A DNA stretch of 46,173 bases from Acidimicrobiia bacterium (GTDB taxonomy: Bacteria > Actinomycetota > Acidimicrobiia > Acidimicrobiales > Poriferisodalaceae), in NCBI GenBank assembly GCA_022824805.1, contig JAJDZE010000063.1:1-46173 (forward strand), written 5' to 3'. A model generated the notes under the pieces. That model had not been told where the DNA came from. It was given only the letters and a program-made list of their open reading frames with translations, and did no database searches. Below are positions 34,510-42,705 of this stretch, in pieces. The translations under genes and the position numbers were made by a program. Each line of letters starts with the position of its first letter. Within the stretch, counting starts at the first letter, position 1.

Positions 34510-35694
34510 TCAACTGCCAGCGGCCGTCCGCAGCCACGCAACGGGCTGCCGTGCGGTGACCCGTTCGCCTTCTACGGCCATGATCCCCATGACAGTACCC
34601 GCGAACGCAGAGCGCACTTCTTCCCCGGCCACATGGCCGATGACATCGCCCACCGTGACTTGCTGGCCGTCGCCGACGCCAGCGCTGAGCGTGAATATGC
34701 CGGCGCACGGGCTCACGATGAGGCGCTCGGTGACGTACAGGTTCTCGCCGCCGAGCACGGTCGGCGCCGAAGGCGCATCGGTGGCGAGCGTCTCCATCAG
34801 CGTGTCGATCTCGGCAGGCGTGCCGACCGACACCGATGTCGCGCCTCGATGCGTCCGCTTGGTCATGCCGGTCAGCACCTTGCCCGGGCCGAGCTCGGTG
34901 AAGGTGGTGACGCCGGCGTCGGCCAGCGCATGGAGGCTGGCGCGCCACAGCACCGGTCTGGTGAGCTGCTGTGCCAGCAGCGTGCGCCACTCGTCGGCGT
35001 CGGCACGCGGCTGGGCATCGACATTGGCCACCACCGGCACGCTCGGGGCCCGGATCTCGACTTCGGCCAGCGCCTTGCGCAGACGATCCCTCGCCGGCTG
35101 CATGAACGGCGTGTGGAACGCGCCGCCCACTGGCAGGCCCATGAGCCGTTTCGCGCCCGCCGCCTTCGCTTCGTCACCAGCGACGGCGACAGCATCCGGG
35201 GCGCCTGCAATGACCACTTGGCCCGGAGCGTTGTAGTTGGCAACCCAGACATCGCCGGGCGTGGCTTCGCACGCCTCGGCCACGAGATTGTCGTCGAGAC
35301 CCAGCACGGCCGCCATGGTCCCTTCCTGCTCGTCAGCAGCAACCTGCATGGCCTCGCCGCGCTCGGCAACGAGCCGCACGGCGTCGTCATAGGCCAGGGC
35401 ACCGGTTGCAGTCAGCGCGCTGTATTCGCCCAGTGAGTGCCCGGCGGCATACGAGAAGGTCGCACCCGTGCGTTCGACCGCATCAAGCACCACCATCGAC
35501 AGCACGAACGTCGACAGCTGCGAATTGCGCGTGTGGCGCAGCTCGTCGGCGTCGGCTTCCAGCAGCAGCGCAGCGACATCACGCCCGCAGGCGTCGGACG
35601 CCTCGGTGACCAGCTCCCATGATTCGTGCGCTGTCCACGGCTCGCCCATGCCTTGCTGCTGCGAGCCCTGGCCCGGGAATGTGAATGCGAGCAC
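34510..35694 (-). CDS. fabD: Malonyl-CoA:ACP transacylase with extra biotinyl/lipoyl-like domain
   Basis: The protein has 394 residues. Up to about 305 it is FabD: FPGQGSQQQGMG, the nucleophile S87 in GHSLGEYSA, and H194 in GGAFHTPFM. From about residue 318 there is a second, small domain: LIVSPCAGIF, GQQVTVGDVIGHV, VRSAFAGTVMGIMAVEGERV, QPVAWL. This is the barrel-sandwich pattern of biotinyl/lipoyl carriers, but without the modified lysine (no AMKM). FabD is usually about 300-310 residues, so this is a fusion. GTG 35694 follows TAGGAGG. It is the first gene of fabD-fabH-fabG-acpP-fabF. Confidence 0.9.
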   Translation of the reverse strand: MLAFTFPGQGSQQQGMGEPWTAHESWELVTEASDACGRDVAALLLEADADELRHTRNSQLSTFVLSMVVLDAVERTGATFSYAAGHSLGEYSALTATGALAYDDAVRLVAERGEAMQVAADEQEGTMAAVLGLDDNLVAEACEATPGDVWVANYNAPGQVVIAGAPDAVAVAGDEAKAAGAKRLMGLPVGGAFHTPFMQPARDRLRKALAEVEIRAPSVPVVANVDAQPRADADEWRTLLAQQLTRPVLWRASLHALADAGVTTFTELGPGKVLTGMTKRTHRGATSVSVGTPAEIDTLMETLATDAPSAPTVLGGENLYVTERLIVSPCAGIFTLSAGVGDGQQVTVGDVIGHVAGEEVRSAFAGTVMGIMAVEGERVTARQPVAWLRTAAGS

Positions 35695-35817
35695 TCGGCC
35701 TCCTACCCAGCGCCGAGGCGGACGACCGGATCGGTGCCCGAACTGCAGCGCAGTGAACGCACAATGGGGATTAGGGCAAGAGGGTAGGTGGCGGCCTAGG
35801 CCGAGAGCGGCTTTTCC

Positions 35818-35882
35818 GGCTCAGCGCCCCGCTCTTGTTCGCTTCGCTCACGGGCCGCTCGGGCCTCGGGGTACGCTGAGCC
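35818..35882 (-). repeat. Dispersed GC-rich repeat, copy with terminal inverted repeats
   Basis: On the minus strand it carries GGCCCGAGCGGCCCGTGAGC, then GAAGCGAACAAGAGCGGG (35865 to 35828), identical in core to the copies at 11677 and 38081. This copy is bounded by GGCTCAGCG (35818-35826) and CGCTGAGCC (35874-35882), a 9-bp perfect inverted repeat. Its end is 8 bp before the tRNA. Confidence 0.75.
35872..35877 (+). promoter_or_regulatory. -10 TACGCT of the tRNA-Leu gene, inside the repeat
   Basis: TACGCT lies 13 nt before the mature tRNA 5' end and overlaps the right arm of the repeat's inverted repeat. The predicted start leaves a short 5' leader for RNase P. Confidence 0.45.
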
Positions 35883-35890
35883 GTCCCAAG

Positions 35891-35973
35891 GCCCGGGTGG
35901 TGAAACGGCAGACACGGGGGACTCAAAATCCTCTGCCCTCACGGGCGTGCGGGTTCAACTCCCGCCCCGGGCA
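35891..35973 (+). tRNA. tRNA-Leu (anticodon CAA)
   Basis: This 83-nt class II tRNA has the acceptor stem GCCCGGG/CCCGGGC, a D-arm with TGGTGAAACGGCAGAC, an anticodon loop CTCAAAA giving CAA (reads UUG), a long variable arm, and a T-arm GCGGG-TTCAACT-CCCGC. CCA is not encoded. It is placed by eye on pairing, with both ends fixed by the acceptor stem. Confidence 0.95.
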
Positions 35974-36029
35974 CTCGCAAGGCGGGAAAACCAGGCGGGC
36001 TCACACGACGAGCGTCTCTAAGGTGCGCT

Positions 36030-36084
36030 GTGGGACGGTGCCAGTTCACCCGAAGCGGTGTCTGCCAACCTGGCGCCGTCCCAC
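36030..36084 (+). terminator. Long near-perfect hairpin between tRNA-Leu and the ANTAR regulator
   Basis: GTGGGACGGTGCCAG (36030-36044) pairs with CTGGCGCCGTCCCAC (36070-36084): 15 bp with one G-U. The 25-nt loop holds a small CACC/GGTG hairpin. It starts 57 nt after the tRNA. It may end the tRNA transcript or be part of an RNA leader; there is no U-tract. Confidence 0.5.
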
Positions 36085-36197
36085 TTGTGCACGCTTCTAG
36101 CTTAGAGCGCCCAGTGGCCATCTCTGGCTGGATTTTCGGAGAGGCGCGACAACCCGACCGGTAGGCTGACCGATCCTGTCCCGCGAGGGGAGAGTGC

Positions 36198-36773
36198 GTG
36201 TCGAAGCGAGTCGTGATCGCAGAGGACGAGGCCATCATCCGGCTCGATCTGCGCGAGATGCTCGAAGACGAGGGCTACGTCGTGGTGGCCGAGACAGGCC
36301 GCGGCGACGAAGCCGTGGAGCTCGCACGCCGGCATCAGCCCGAGGTGTGCATCTTCGACATCCAGATGCCCGGCCGCGACGGCCTCGATGCGGCACGAGA
36401 GGTTGCCGGCGACCGCACATCCGCAGTGCTGATCCTCACCGCGTTCAGCAAGCGTCATCTCATCGCCGAAGCCCGCGACGCCGGCGTGCTCTCGTACTTG
36501 GTGAAGCCGTTCCAACGCGAAGAACTGGTCTCGGCCATCGAGGTGGCTTGGGGGCGTTTCACCGAGATGCGAGAACTCGAAGACACGGTGGAGAGCCTCG
36601 AGGAGAAGCTGGAGACGCGCAAGGCGGTGGAGCGTGCGAAGGGCCTGCTCATGGACGATTTCCAGCTCTCCGAGCGGGACGCCTTCGAGTTCATCAGGAG
36701 TACGGCGATGGCCAACCGCGCGAGAATGCGGGACATCGCCCAGCAGATCGTCGATGGCTTGCTGACCCCCTGA
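36198..36773 (+). CDS. pdtaR: Response regulator with ANTAR RNA-binding domain, PdtaR-like
   Basis: The protein has 191 residues. The receiver domain occupies about residues 1-118 (acidic pocket EDEAIIRLD, phosphoacceptor D54 in CIFDIQMPGRDG, LTAFS, LVKPF). A coiled linker follows (LEDTVESLEEKLETRKAVERAKGLLM), and the ANTAR three-helix domain follows to the end (AFEFIRSTAMANRARMRDIAQQI). Such proteins bind tandem RNA hairpins and relieve termination. It matches mycobacterial PdtaR in both architecture and position beside polA. Start GTG 36198 follows GAGGGGAGA; TAGGCT (36162-36167) is a candidate -10. Confidence 0.93.
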   Translation: MSKRVVIAEDEAIIRLDLREMLEDEGYVVVAETGRGDEAVELARRHQPEVCIFDIQMPGRDGLDAAREVAGDRTSAVLILTAFSKRHLIAEARDAGVLSYLVKPFQREELVSAIEVAWGRFTEMRELEDTVESLEEKLETRKAVERAKGLLMDDFQLSERDAFEFIRSTAMANRARMRDIAQQIVDGLLTP

Positions 36774-36842
36774 GCCCGCCTTCGGACATCTGCGGTTGGC
36801 AGGCTTCCGCAACCTTCACCCGGCCCCGTTGGGAGAGTTCCC

Positions 36843-39647
36843 ATGTCGAAGCTCCTCTTGCTCGACGGGAATTCGCTCACGTACCGGGCCTTCTTTGCCG
36901 TGCCCGAAGACATGGCCACCCGCTCGGGGCAGCCCACCGGCGCCGTCTTCGGGTTCACGTCCATGCTCATCAACCTGGTGCGCGACCACCGTCCTGACGC
37001 GATAGCGGTGTGCTTCGATCGTCGGGAGCCGACCTTCCGCCACACCGCAGCACCCGAGTACAAGGCTCACCGCGACGAGACGCCGCCGACGCTCATCGAG
37101 CAATTCGGCCTCGTGCGCCAGGTGCTCGAGTCGCTGAGCATCCCGGCGATCGACTGCGTCGGCTTCGAGGCCGACGACTTGCTGGCGACGCTGGCGTCGG
37201 AGGCGGAACAGCGCGGCGATGATGTGCTGATTGTCAGCGGCGACCGCGACGTGTACCAACTCGTGCACGATCCCAAGATCCAGGTGCTCTACAACCGCCG
37301 GGGGGTCACCGACTACGCGCTCTACGACGAAGCGGGCATCGCCGAGCGCACCGGCGTCACGCCCGATCTCTACGTGCAATACGCGGCACTTCGCGGCGAC
37401 CCGTCCGACAACCTGCCGGGAGTGCCCGGCGTGGGCGAGAAGACGGCCGCCAAGCTCCTCAACAAGTACGGCAGCGTCGAAGCGCTGCTGGCTGCCGCCG
37501 CCGACCAGACGCCCAAGCTGGCTGAGAACCTTGCAGCTCATGGCGAGGTCGTGCGGCGCAACGTTGAGCTGATGAAGCTGCGCACCGACGCTCCGGTCGA
37601 CGCCGCGCCAGCCGATCTGCAGTGGAACGGGTTCGACGCCGACCTCGTGACGCGCACGTTCGAGTTCCTGGAGTTCGGCACCCTGCACGCTCGCCTCCGT
37701 GACGCCCTCGAGGGCACGTCCATGGAGGGCCTGCTGGCGCCGAGCGCGGGTTCCCCCGAAGGGGCCCAGCTCGCAAACGTGCAGCTGCTGCCGGTGGACG
37801 CGGAGGGGGGCAGCCGTGGCGCCAGTGCCGCAGCGCTGCTGAGCGAGATGTCGCGACGCGACGAGCCTGTCGCGCTCGGCTTCACCGTGGAGGCCGACGG
37901 CGCCCTCGGTGTGCTGGCGGTCGCCGACGATCCCTCGCAGGGCACCGTGCTCGCGCTCGGCCCCGATGATCTCGTCGTGCCTGAGATCGCGGTGGCGTGC
38001 GTCCGCCTGCTGGCCGCTGACGGTCCGGGCGTGCATGTCCACCAGGCGAAGGAGCTCATGCGTGCGCTCGCCCGCCGAGAGGCTGAGCCCGCAGGCGAAG
38101 CCGTGGCCCGAGCGGCCCGTGAGCGGAGCGAACAAGGGCGGGAAGCACAGGGCGATCTGCAGGCCGGCGCGGCGCTCGCCGGGCTGGGCGTCGACACGTC
38201 GATCGCCGCCTATCTCATCCATCCATCAGAGGGCCGTGACGAGCTGAGCGCGCTGCTCGTGCGCCATTGCGGCACCGAGCTTGCCGGAGGCGGCACCGAG
38301 GGCCAGCTGGGTTTCGACGACCTCGGCGCCGATGGACCCACCGAAAGCGTCGTGGCCGCTCGTGACGCCCTGGCGGTGGCGATGCTGGCGCCGATGCTCG
38401 ATCAGCAGCTCGAGAGCTTGGGCATGTCCGACCTGTACCGGGATGTGGAGCGTCCGCTCATCAGCGTGCTGGCTCGCATGGAAGCAGCCGGCATCGGTGT
38501 CGACCGCGGCGAGCTGGAATCGCTCCGTGACCTTCTCACCGGCGAGGTGTCCGCGCTGGAAGCCGAAGTGCGCGAGCTGGCCGGCCGCGACGACCTCAAT
38601 GTCAACTCACCCAAGCAACTTGCCGAGGTGCTCTTCGAGGATCTGGGGCTGACGCCCCAGCGCAAGACCAAGACCGGCTACTCCACGAGCGCAGCGGCGC
38701 TGGAGTCGCTGCGGGGCGAGCACCGCATCGTGGATCGGCTGCTGGCGTTTCGCGAGGTGGAGAAGCTGCGTTCCACCTATGGCGTCAGCCTGCTCGAATG
38801 CGTGGAGCCCGACGGTCGCATCCACGCCACGTTCAACCAGACGGTGGCTCGCACCGGCAGGCTGAGCTCCGAGGATCCGAACCTGCACAACATCCCCGTG
38901 CGAACCGAGCAAGGCCGGCTGTTCCGGCGAGCGTTCGTGCCCGCGGATGGCTTCGAGCTGCTGATCGCCGACTACAACCAGATCGAGCTGCGGGTGATCG
39001 CCCACCTGTCCGGCGATCCGGGCCTCGTGGGCGCCTTCGAAGCGGGCCACGACATCCACAGCGCAACCGCCGCATCCCTGTTCGGCATCAGCCCCACCGA
39101 GGTCGACCCGCAGCAACGGTCGGCGGCCAAGATGGTGAGCTACGGCTTGGCCTACGGGATGGAGGCATATGGCCTCGGCCAACGTCTCGGCGTGCCCACC
39201 GGCGAAGCATCGGAGATCCTGGACGCCTATTTCGAAGCGTTTCCCAAGGTGCGCTCGTTCATGGACGGGGTGGTGGAGCAGAGCCGCGAGCGGGGCTACA
39301 CCGAGACGGCCTTCGGCAGGCGCCGCCCGCTGCCTGAGCTCACGTCGCGCAACTTCCGGGTACGCCAAGCCGCCGAGCGGCAGGCCATGAATGCCCCCAT
39401 CCAAGGGCTCGCTGCCGACATATTCAAGGTGGCGCTCATCCGGCTGGATGAGGCCCTGCATGCACGGTCCGCAGCCAGTCGGCTGGTGCTGCAGGTGCAC
39501 GATGAGGTGATCCTGGAAGTTCCCCCTGATGAGGCCGCCGAGGTGACCGATCTGACGGTCGAGGTGATGCGCAATGCCGCCGACCTGGCGGTGCCGCTGG
39601 AAGTCCATGTCGCTGCCGGCGCCACCTGGGCAGACGCCAAGGGCTGA
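36843..39647 (+). CDS. polA: DNA polymerase I
   Basis: The protein has 934 residues. The 5'-nuclease domain is at about 1-295 (SGDRDVYQL, DNLPGVPGVGEKTAAKLL). A 3'-5' exonuclease-like domain (about 325-490) has lost the FDTET-type acid motif (FTVEADG), so it is presumably inactive, as in other actinobacteria. The polymerase domain has motif A ADYNQIELRV, motif B AKMVSYGLAYGM and motif C QVHDEVI. Motif B has Tyr where E. coli has Phe762. Residues 413-434 are encoded by the dispersed repeat (38081-38143), read in frame. ATG 36843 follows GGGAG. Confidence 0.96.
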   Translation: MSKLLLLDGNSLTYRAFFAVPEDMATRSGQPTGAVFGFTSMLINLVRDHRPDAIAVCFDRREPTFRHTAAPEYKAHRDETPPTLIEQFGLVRQVLESLSIPAIDCVGFEADDLLATLASEAEQRGDDVLIVSGDRDVYQLVHDPKIQVLYNRRGVTDYALYDEAGIAERTGVTPDLYVQYAALRGDPSDNLPGVPGVGEKTAAKLLNKYGSVEALLAAAADQTPKLAENLAAHGEVVRRNVELMKLRTDAPVDAAPADLQWNGFDADLVTRTFEFLEFGTLHARLRDALEGTSMEGLLAPSAGSPEGAQLANVQLLPVDAEGGSRGASAAALLSEMSRRDEPVALGFTVEADGALGVLAVADDPSQGTVLALGPDDLVVPEIAVACVRLLAADGPGVHVHQAKELMRALARREAEPAGEAVARAARERSEQGREAQGDLQAGAALAGLGVDTSIAAYLIHPSEGRDELSALLVRHCGTELAGGGTEGQLGFDDLGADGPTESVVAARDALAVAMLAPMLDQQLESLGMSDLYRDVERPLISVLARMEAAGIGVDRGELESLRDLLTGEVSALEAEVRELAGRDDLNVNSPKQLAEVLFEDLGLTPQRKTKTGYSTSAAALESLRGEHRIVDRLLAFREVEKLRSTYGVSLLECVEPDGRIHATFNQTVARTGRLSSEDPNLHNIPVRTEQGRLFRRAFVPADGFELLIADYNQIELRVIAHLSGDPGLVGAFEAGHDIHSATAASLFGISPTEVDPQQRSAAKMVSYGLAYGMEAYGLGQRLGVPTGEASEILDAYFEAFPKVRSFMDGVVEQSRERGYTETAFGRRRPLPELTSRNFRVRQAAERQAMNAPIQGLAADIFKVALIRLDEALHARSAASRLVLQVHDEVILEVPPDEAAEVTDLTVEVMRNAADLAVPLEVHVAAGATWADAKG
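38081..38143 (+). repeat. Dispersed GC-rich repeat inside polA, in frame
   Basis: This is a full copy (63 bp) sharing the core GGCCCGAGCGGCCCGTGAGC and AGCGAACAAG with the copies at 11677 and 35818. In the polA frame it encodes EAEPAGEAVARAARERSEQG, a charged, probably helical segment in the degenerate exonuclease-like domain. Confidence 0.8.
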
Positions 39648-39701
39648 CCCGCCGAACAGGCCACGCCTGAGCGCCCCGGGTCCGACGGATGGCGACGCCG
39701 G

Positions 39702-39707
39702 TAGCCT
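39702..39707 (+). promoter_or_regulatory. Candidate -10 (TAGCCT) of rpsA
   Basis: TAGCCT lies 65 nt before GTG 39773, in the 125-bp gap after polA. Confidence 0.35.
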
Positions 39708-39772
39708 TTCCGTGCGCTGTGCGCGGCTAGCTCAGCCGCCTGCGCCCGTGTTCCCGACCCGAGCATTCCCCC

Positions 39773-41305
39773 GTGACCGACGCAATTGCCCCCGTTCCAA
39801 ACCTCGAAGACTCAGTACTCGCCGAGTCCGCGCCACCCGATGACTCCCCGGCGACACCGCCCGAGGTGCCCGGCGGCGAAAGCGCAAGCGACAAGAGCGG
39901 CAACGGGGCTTCGACGGGCGACTTCGGCACCTTCACCGATGCGGGCGACTATGTGCCGCGGATCGTCACCATGGACGACCTCGGCGACACGCCGTTCGAG
40001 GACGCCATCGCCCAGACCATCGTCGAGTTCGACGACGGCGACATCGTGGCCGGCACCATCGTGCGGGTCGACCGCGACGAAGTGCTGCTGGACATCGGCT
40101 TCAAGTCCGAGGGCGTCATCCCGTCGCGCGAACTCTCGATCCGTCACGACATCGACCCATCGGAGGTCGTGGAGGTCGGCGATCAGATCGAGGCCTTGGT
40201 CCTGCAGAAGGAAGATCCCGACGGCCGCTTGGTGCTGTCCAAGAAGCGGGCGCAGTATGAGCGCGCCTGGGGCCGCATCGAGGAGATCCGCGAGTCCAAC
40301 GGCGTCGTCAAGGGCCCCGTCATCGAGGTGGTGAAGGGCGGGCTGATCGTCGACATCGGCTTGCGGGGCTTCCTGCCGGCGTCGCTGGTGGAGCTCCGGC
40401 GCGTCCGCGATCTGGCGCCCTATGTGGGCCAAGAGCTCGAAGCCAAGATCATCGAGCTCGACAAGAACCGCAACAACGTGGTGCTCAGTCGGCGAGCCTG
40501 GCTCGAAGAGAGCCTCAAGGAGGAGCGGGAAGGCTTCCTGCGAGATCTTCAGCGTGGCGAGCGGCGAACCGGCCGGGTCTCGTCGGTGGTCAGCTTCGGC
40601 GCATTCGTCGACCTCGGCGGCATGGACGGCCTCATTCACGTCTCGGAGCTGTCGTGGAAGCACGTCGATCACCCTGGCTCGGTGGTCAGCATCGGCGACG
40701 AGGTCACGGTGGAGGTGCTCGAAATCGACCGCGAGCGCGAGCGCATCTCGCTCTCGCTCAAAGCGACGCAGCAGGATCCGTGGGAAGTGTTCGCGAACTC
40801 CCACCGGGTCGAGGAGTTGGTCTACGGCCGGGTTACCAAGCTCGTGCCCTTCGGTGCATTCGTGCAGGTCGGCGACGGCATCGAGGGCCTGGTGCACATC
40901 TCGGAGATGTCTGCCCACCATGTCGAGCTGCCTGAGCAGGTCGTGACACCCGGCGAGGAGCTCTGGGTGAAGATCATCGATCTCGACCTGCAGCGCCGGC
41001 GCATCAGCCTGTCGATCAAGCAAGCAGCCGAAGGCGGGGTGGTCGCGGAGGAATACCGCGAGGCGTTCGGCGATCACGCCTACGACGAGGAAGGCAACTT
41101 CATCGGCGAGTTCAGCTACGAGACGCCTGCCGACGGCGAGGAATCGGAAGCCGAGCGGGCGTGGCGCGAGTACTACGAGGAGCACGGCGAGGAGGCCTAC
41201 CGCCAGGCCCTCGCGCATTACGAGAACCAGGGTGCCGACGGCGAGCCCGCTGCGACCGACCCAGGTGACGACGACGGCACCGCGGGCGTCGCGGCCGTCG
41301 TCTAG
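39773..41305 (+). CDS. rpsA: Ribosomal protein S1
   Basis: The protein has 510 residues. After a disordered, acidic N-terminal stretch of about 60 residues come four S1 RNA-binding repeats: the first begins GDIVAGTIVRVDRDEVLLDIGFKSEG, the others at GPVIEVVKGGLIVDIGLRGFLP, GERRTGRVSSVVSFGAFVDLGG and LVYGRVTKLVPFGAFVQVGD. This number is typical of actinobacteria. The C-terminus is again acidic. S1 helps translation initiation; in a genome with many leaderless genes this may matter. The start at GTG 39773 has no clear ribosome-binding site, so its exact position is uncertain. Confidence 0.95.
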   Translation: MTDAIAPVPNLEDSVLAESAPPDDSPATPPEVPGGESASDKSGNGASTGDFGTFTDAGDYVPRIVTMDDLGDTPFEDAIAQTIVEFDDGDIVAGTIVRVDRDEVLLDIGFKSEGVIPSRELSIRHDIDPSEVVEVGDQIEALVLQKEDPDGRLVLSKKRAQYERAWGRIEEIRESNGVVKGPVIEVVKGGLIVDIGLRGFLPASLVELRRVRDLAPYVGQELEAKIIELDKNRNNVVLSRRAWLEESLKEEREGFLRDLQRGERRTGRVSSVVSFGAFVDLGGMDGLIHVSELSWKHVDHPGSVVSIGDEVTVEVLEIDRERERISLSLKATQQDPWEVFANSHRVEELVYGRVTKLVPFGAFVQVGDGIEGLVHISEMSAHHVELPEQVVTPGEELWVKIIDLDLQRRRISLSIKQAAEGGVVAEEYREAFGDHAYDEEGNFIGEFSYETPADGEESEAERAWREYYEEHGEEAYRQALAHYENQGADGEPAATDPGDDDGTAGVAAVV

Positions 41306-41377
41306 CACGCATCACAGCGGTCGTCGGGCGGTGATCCGGGCCGCACTCGGCTGTTGCGGCGAGCGCACTACGGCCTG

Positions 41378-42001
41378 ATGATCACCGTCGGGCTCACCGG
41401 TGGCATCGGCAGCGGCAAGAGCACGGTCGCCTCGGGCTTTGCCCGCCGCGGTGCTGCAGTGATCGATGCCGATGCCATCGTTCGCGAGCAGCAGGCACCC
41501 GGCAGTCCGGTCTTGGCGGAGATGGCGGAGCGCTTTGGGGATCACATCGTGGCGCCCGACGGCACGCTCGACCGCAGCTCGGTTGCAGCGATCGTGTTCA
41601 ACGATCCCGACGCACTCGCAGACCTGAACTCGATCACCCATCCCCCGGTCGGTCGGGAGATCCGCCGCCGGCTGGGCGAGCTCGAGGGCACGGATCGTCT
41701 GGTGGTGCTCGACATCCCGCTGCTCGGCGAGGGGCTGGCCAAGGGTCAGCGGCCGCGTTACCAGACCAGCGGAATTCTGGTGGTGGACACGCCGACCGAG
41801 GTTGCTGTGGAGCGGCTCGTGACCTTGCGGGGGTTCTCCGCCGATGATGCGCGTGCGCGCATCGCGGCGCAGTTGTCGCGTGACGAGCGACTGGCTATTG
41901 CCGACTGGGTCATCGACAACTCCGGCGACCCCGACGAGCTTGACGCCGCGATCGAAGCGGCTTTCAACTGGGCCAGCGCACTCCCGCATGTGCCGACCTG
42001 A
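41378..42001 (+). CDS. coaE: Dephospho-CoA kinase
   Basis: This 207-residue P-loop kinase makes the last step of CoA synthesis. Walker A is LTGGIGSGKST, DADAIVREQQAPG binds the CoA moiety, and the lid region and VVLDIPLLGEG are present. ATG 41378 was selected since homology starts immediately; a GTG/ATG 8 codons earlier is possible. It follows rpsA by 72 bp. The order rpsA-coaE-uvrB is conserved in mycobacteria. Confidence 0.94.
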   Translation: MITVGLTGGIGSGKSTVASGFARRGAAVIDADAIVREQQAPGSPVLAEMAERFGDHIVAPDGTLDRSSVAAIVFNDPDALADLNSITHPPVGREIRRRLGELEGTDRLVVLDIPLLGEGLAKGQRPRYQTSGILVVDTPTEVAVERLVTLRGFSADDARARIAAQLSRDERLAIADWVIDNSGDPDELDAAIEAAFNWASALPHVPT

Positions 42002-42005
42002 GCGG

Positions 42006-42545
42006 TCAGACGATGATCGGGGTTCCGCAGTGGGGGCAGCTCGGCTCGGGTGAGCGCGTGTCGAATTGGGAGGGCTTGATCAGCAGGAAGCAGCCTTCGC
42101 AGAGGATCTCGTCTTCCTGTTTGGAAGCTGAACGGGAACCTGTGACGATGCCGATCTCGTCGTCCTCGTCGTCCTCGTCCTCGTCTTCAGATGCCAGCCG
42201 TTCCTTGAGGATCTCGCCGAGATCCGCCTCGAGCTCCTCGTCGTCCTCGTCGTCGTCTTCGTCGTCTGCAGTGGGGCGTACCCCGGCGGGCACCTCGCGG
42301 CTCGGCCCGGCGTCGTCGTCTGACGACTCTGTCTCGCCACCATCCAGGCCATCGGTACCCATCCCGTCCGCGTCCAAGTCGTCGACATCGTCGACTTCGT
42401 CGTCGAGGTCGGTCACGCCCAGCTCTTCGGCATCGAGATCGTCGGGAATCGGTTCGAAGTCGTCGCCCAACAGGTCAGGGGCACCCATGGCGTCGTCGAG
42501 CGCATTGTCGTCGGACTCAGATGTGTCTGGTTCGTCGCGGCTCAT
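42006..42545 (-). CDS. Hyper-acidic protein with C-terminal zinc ribbon
   Basis: The protein has 179 residues. Residues 1-135 are almost entirely Asp/Glu with some Ser/Gly. The last 40 have two CxxC pairs, [15 protein letters not shown] and [10 protein letters not shown], forming a likely zinc ribbon similar to the end of DUF4193 proteins of actinobacteria. It sits between coaE (convergent) and uvrB (divergent). The role is unknown; such proteins may interact with RNA polymerase or ribosome parts (inference only). Confidence 0.75.
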   Translation of the reverse strand: MSRDEPDTSESDDNALDDAMGAPDLLGDDFEPIPDDLDAEELGVTDLDDEVDDVDDLDADGMGTDGLDGGETESSDDDAGPSREVPAGVRPTADDEDDDEDDEELEADLGEILKERLASEDEDEDDEDDEIGIVTGSRSASKQEDEILCEGCFLLIKPSQFDTRSPEPSCPHCGTPIIV

Positions 42546-42705
42546 GGGCGGTCTCAGGTCGTATGGGAGTCGGGTATCGGCGGGTCGGCGGTCAGCGCGG
42601 CAGGATAACCACCCGGCCGGTCGCGCGGCGGCACCCTGCCTTCGGGTTCGTTCCGCATGGGCCAGAGCGGCAGATCGCTGCCGGAATCGCGTGGCGCCGC
42701 GGCCG

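Noticed and set aside
35974-36029. Integration (att) site at the 3' end of tRNA-Leu
   Set aside because: No second copy of the tRNA end and no integrase gene are present in the window.
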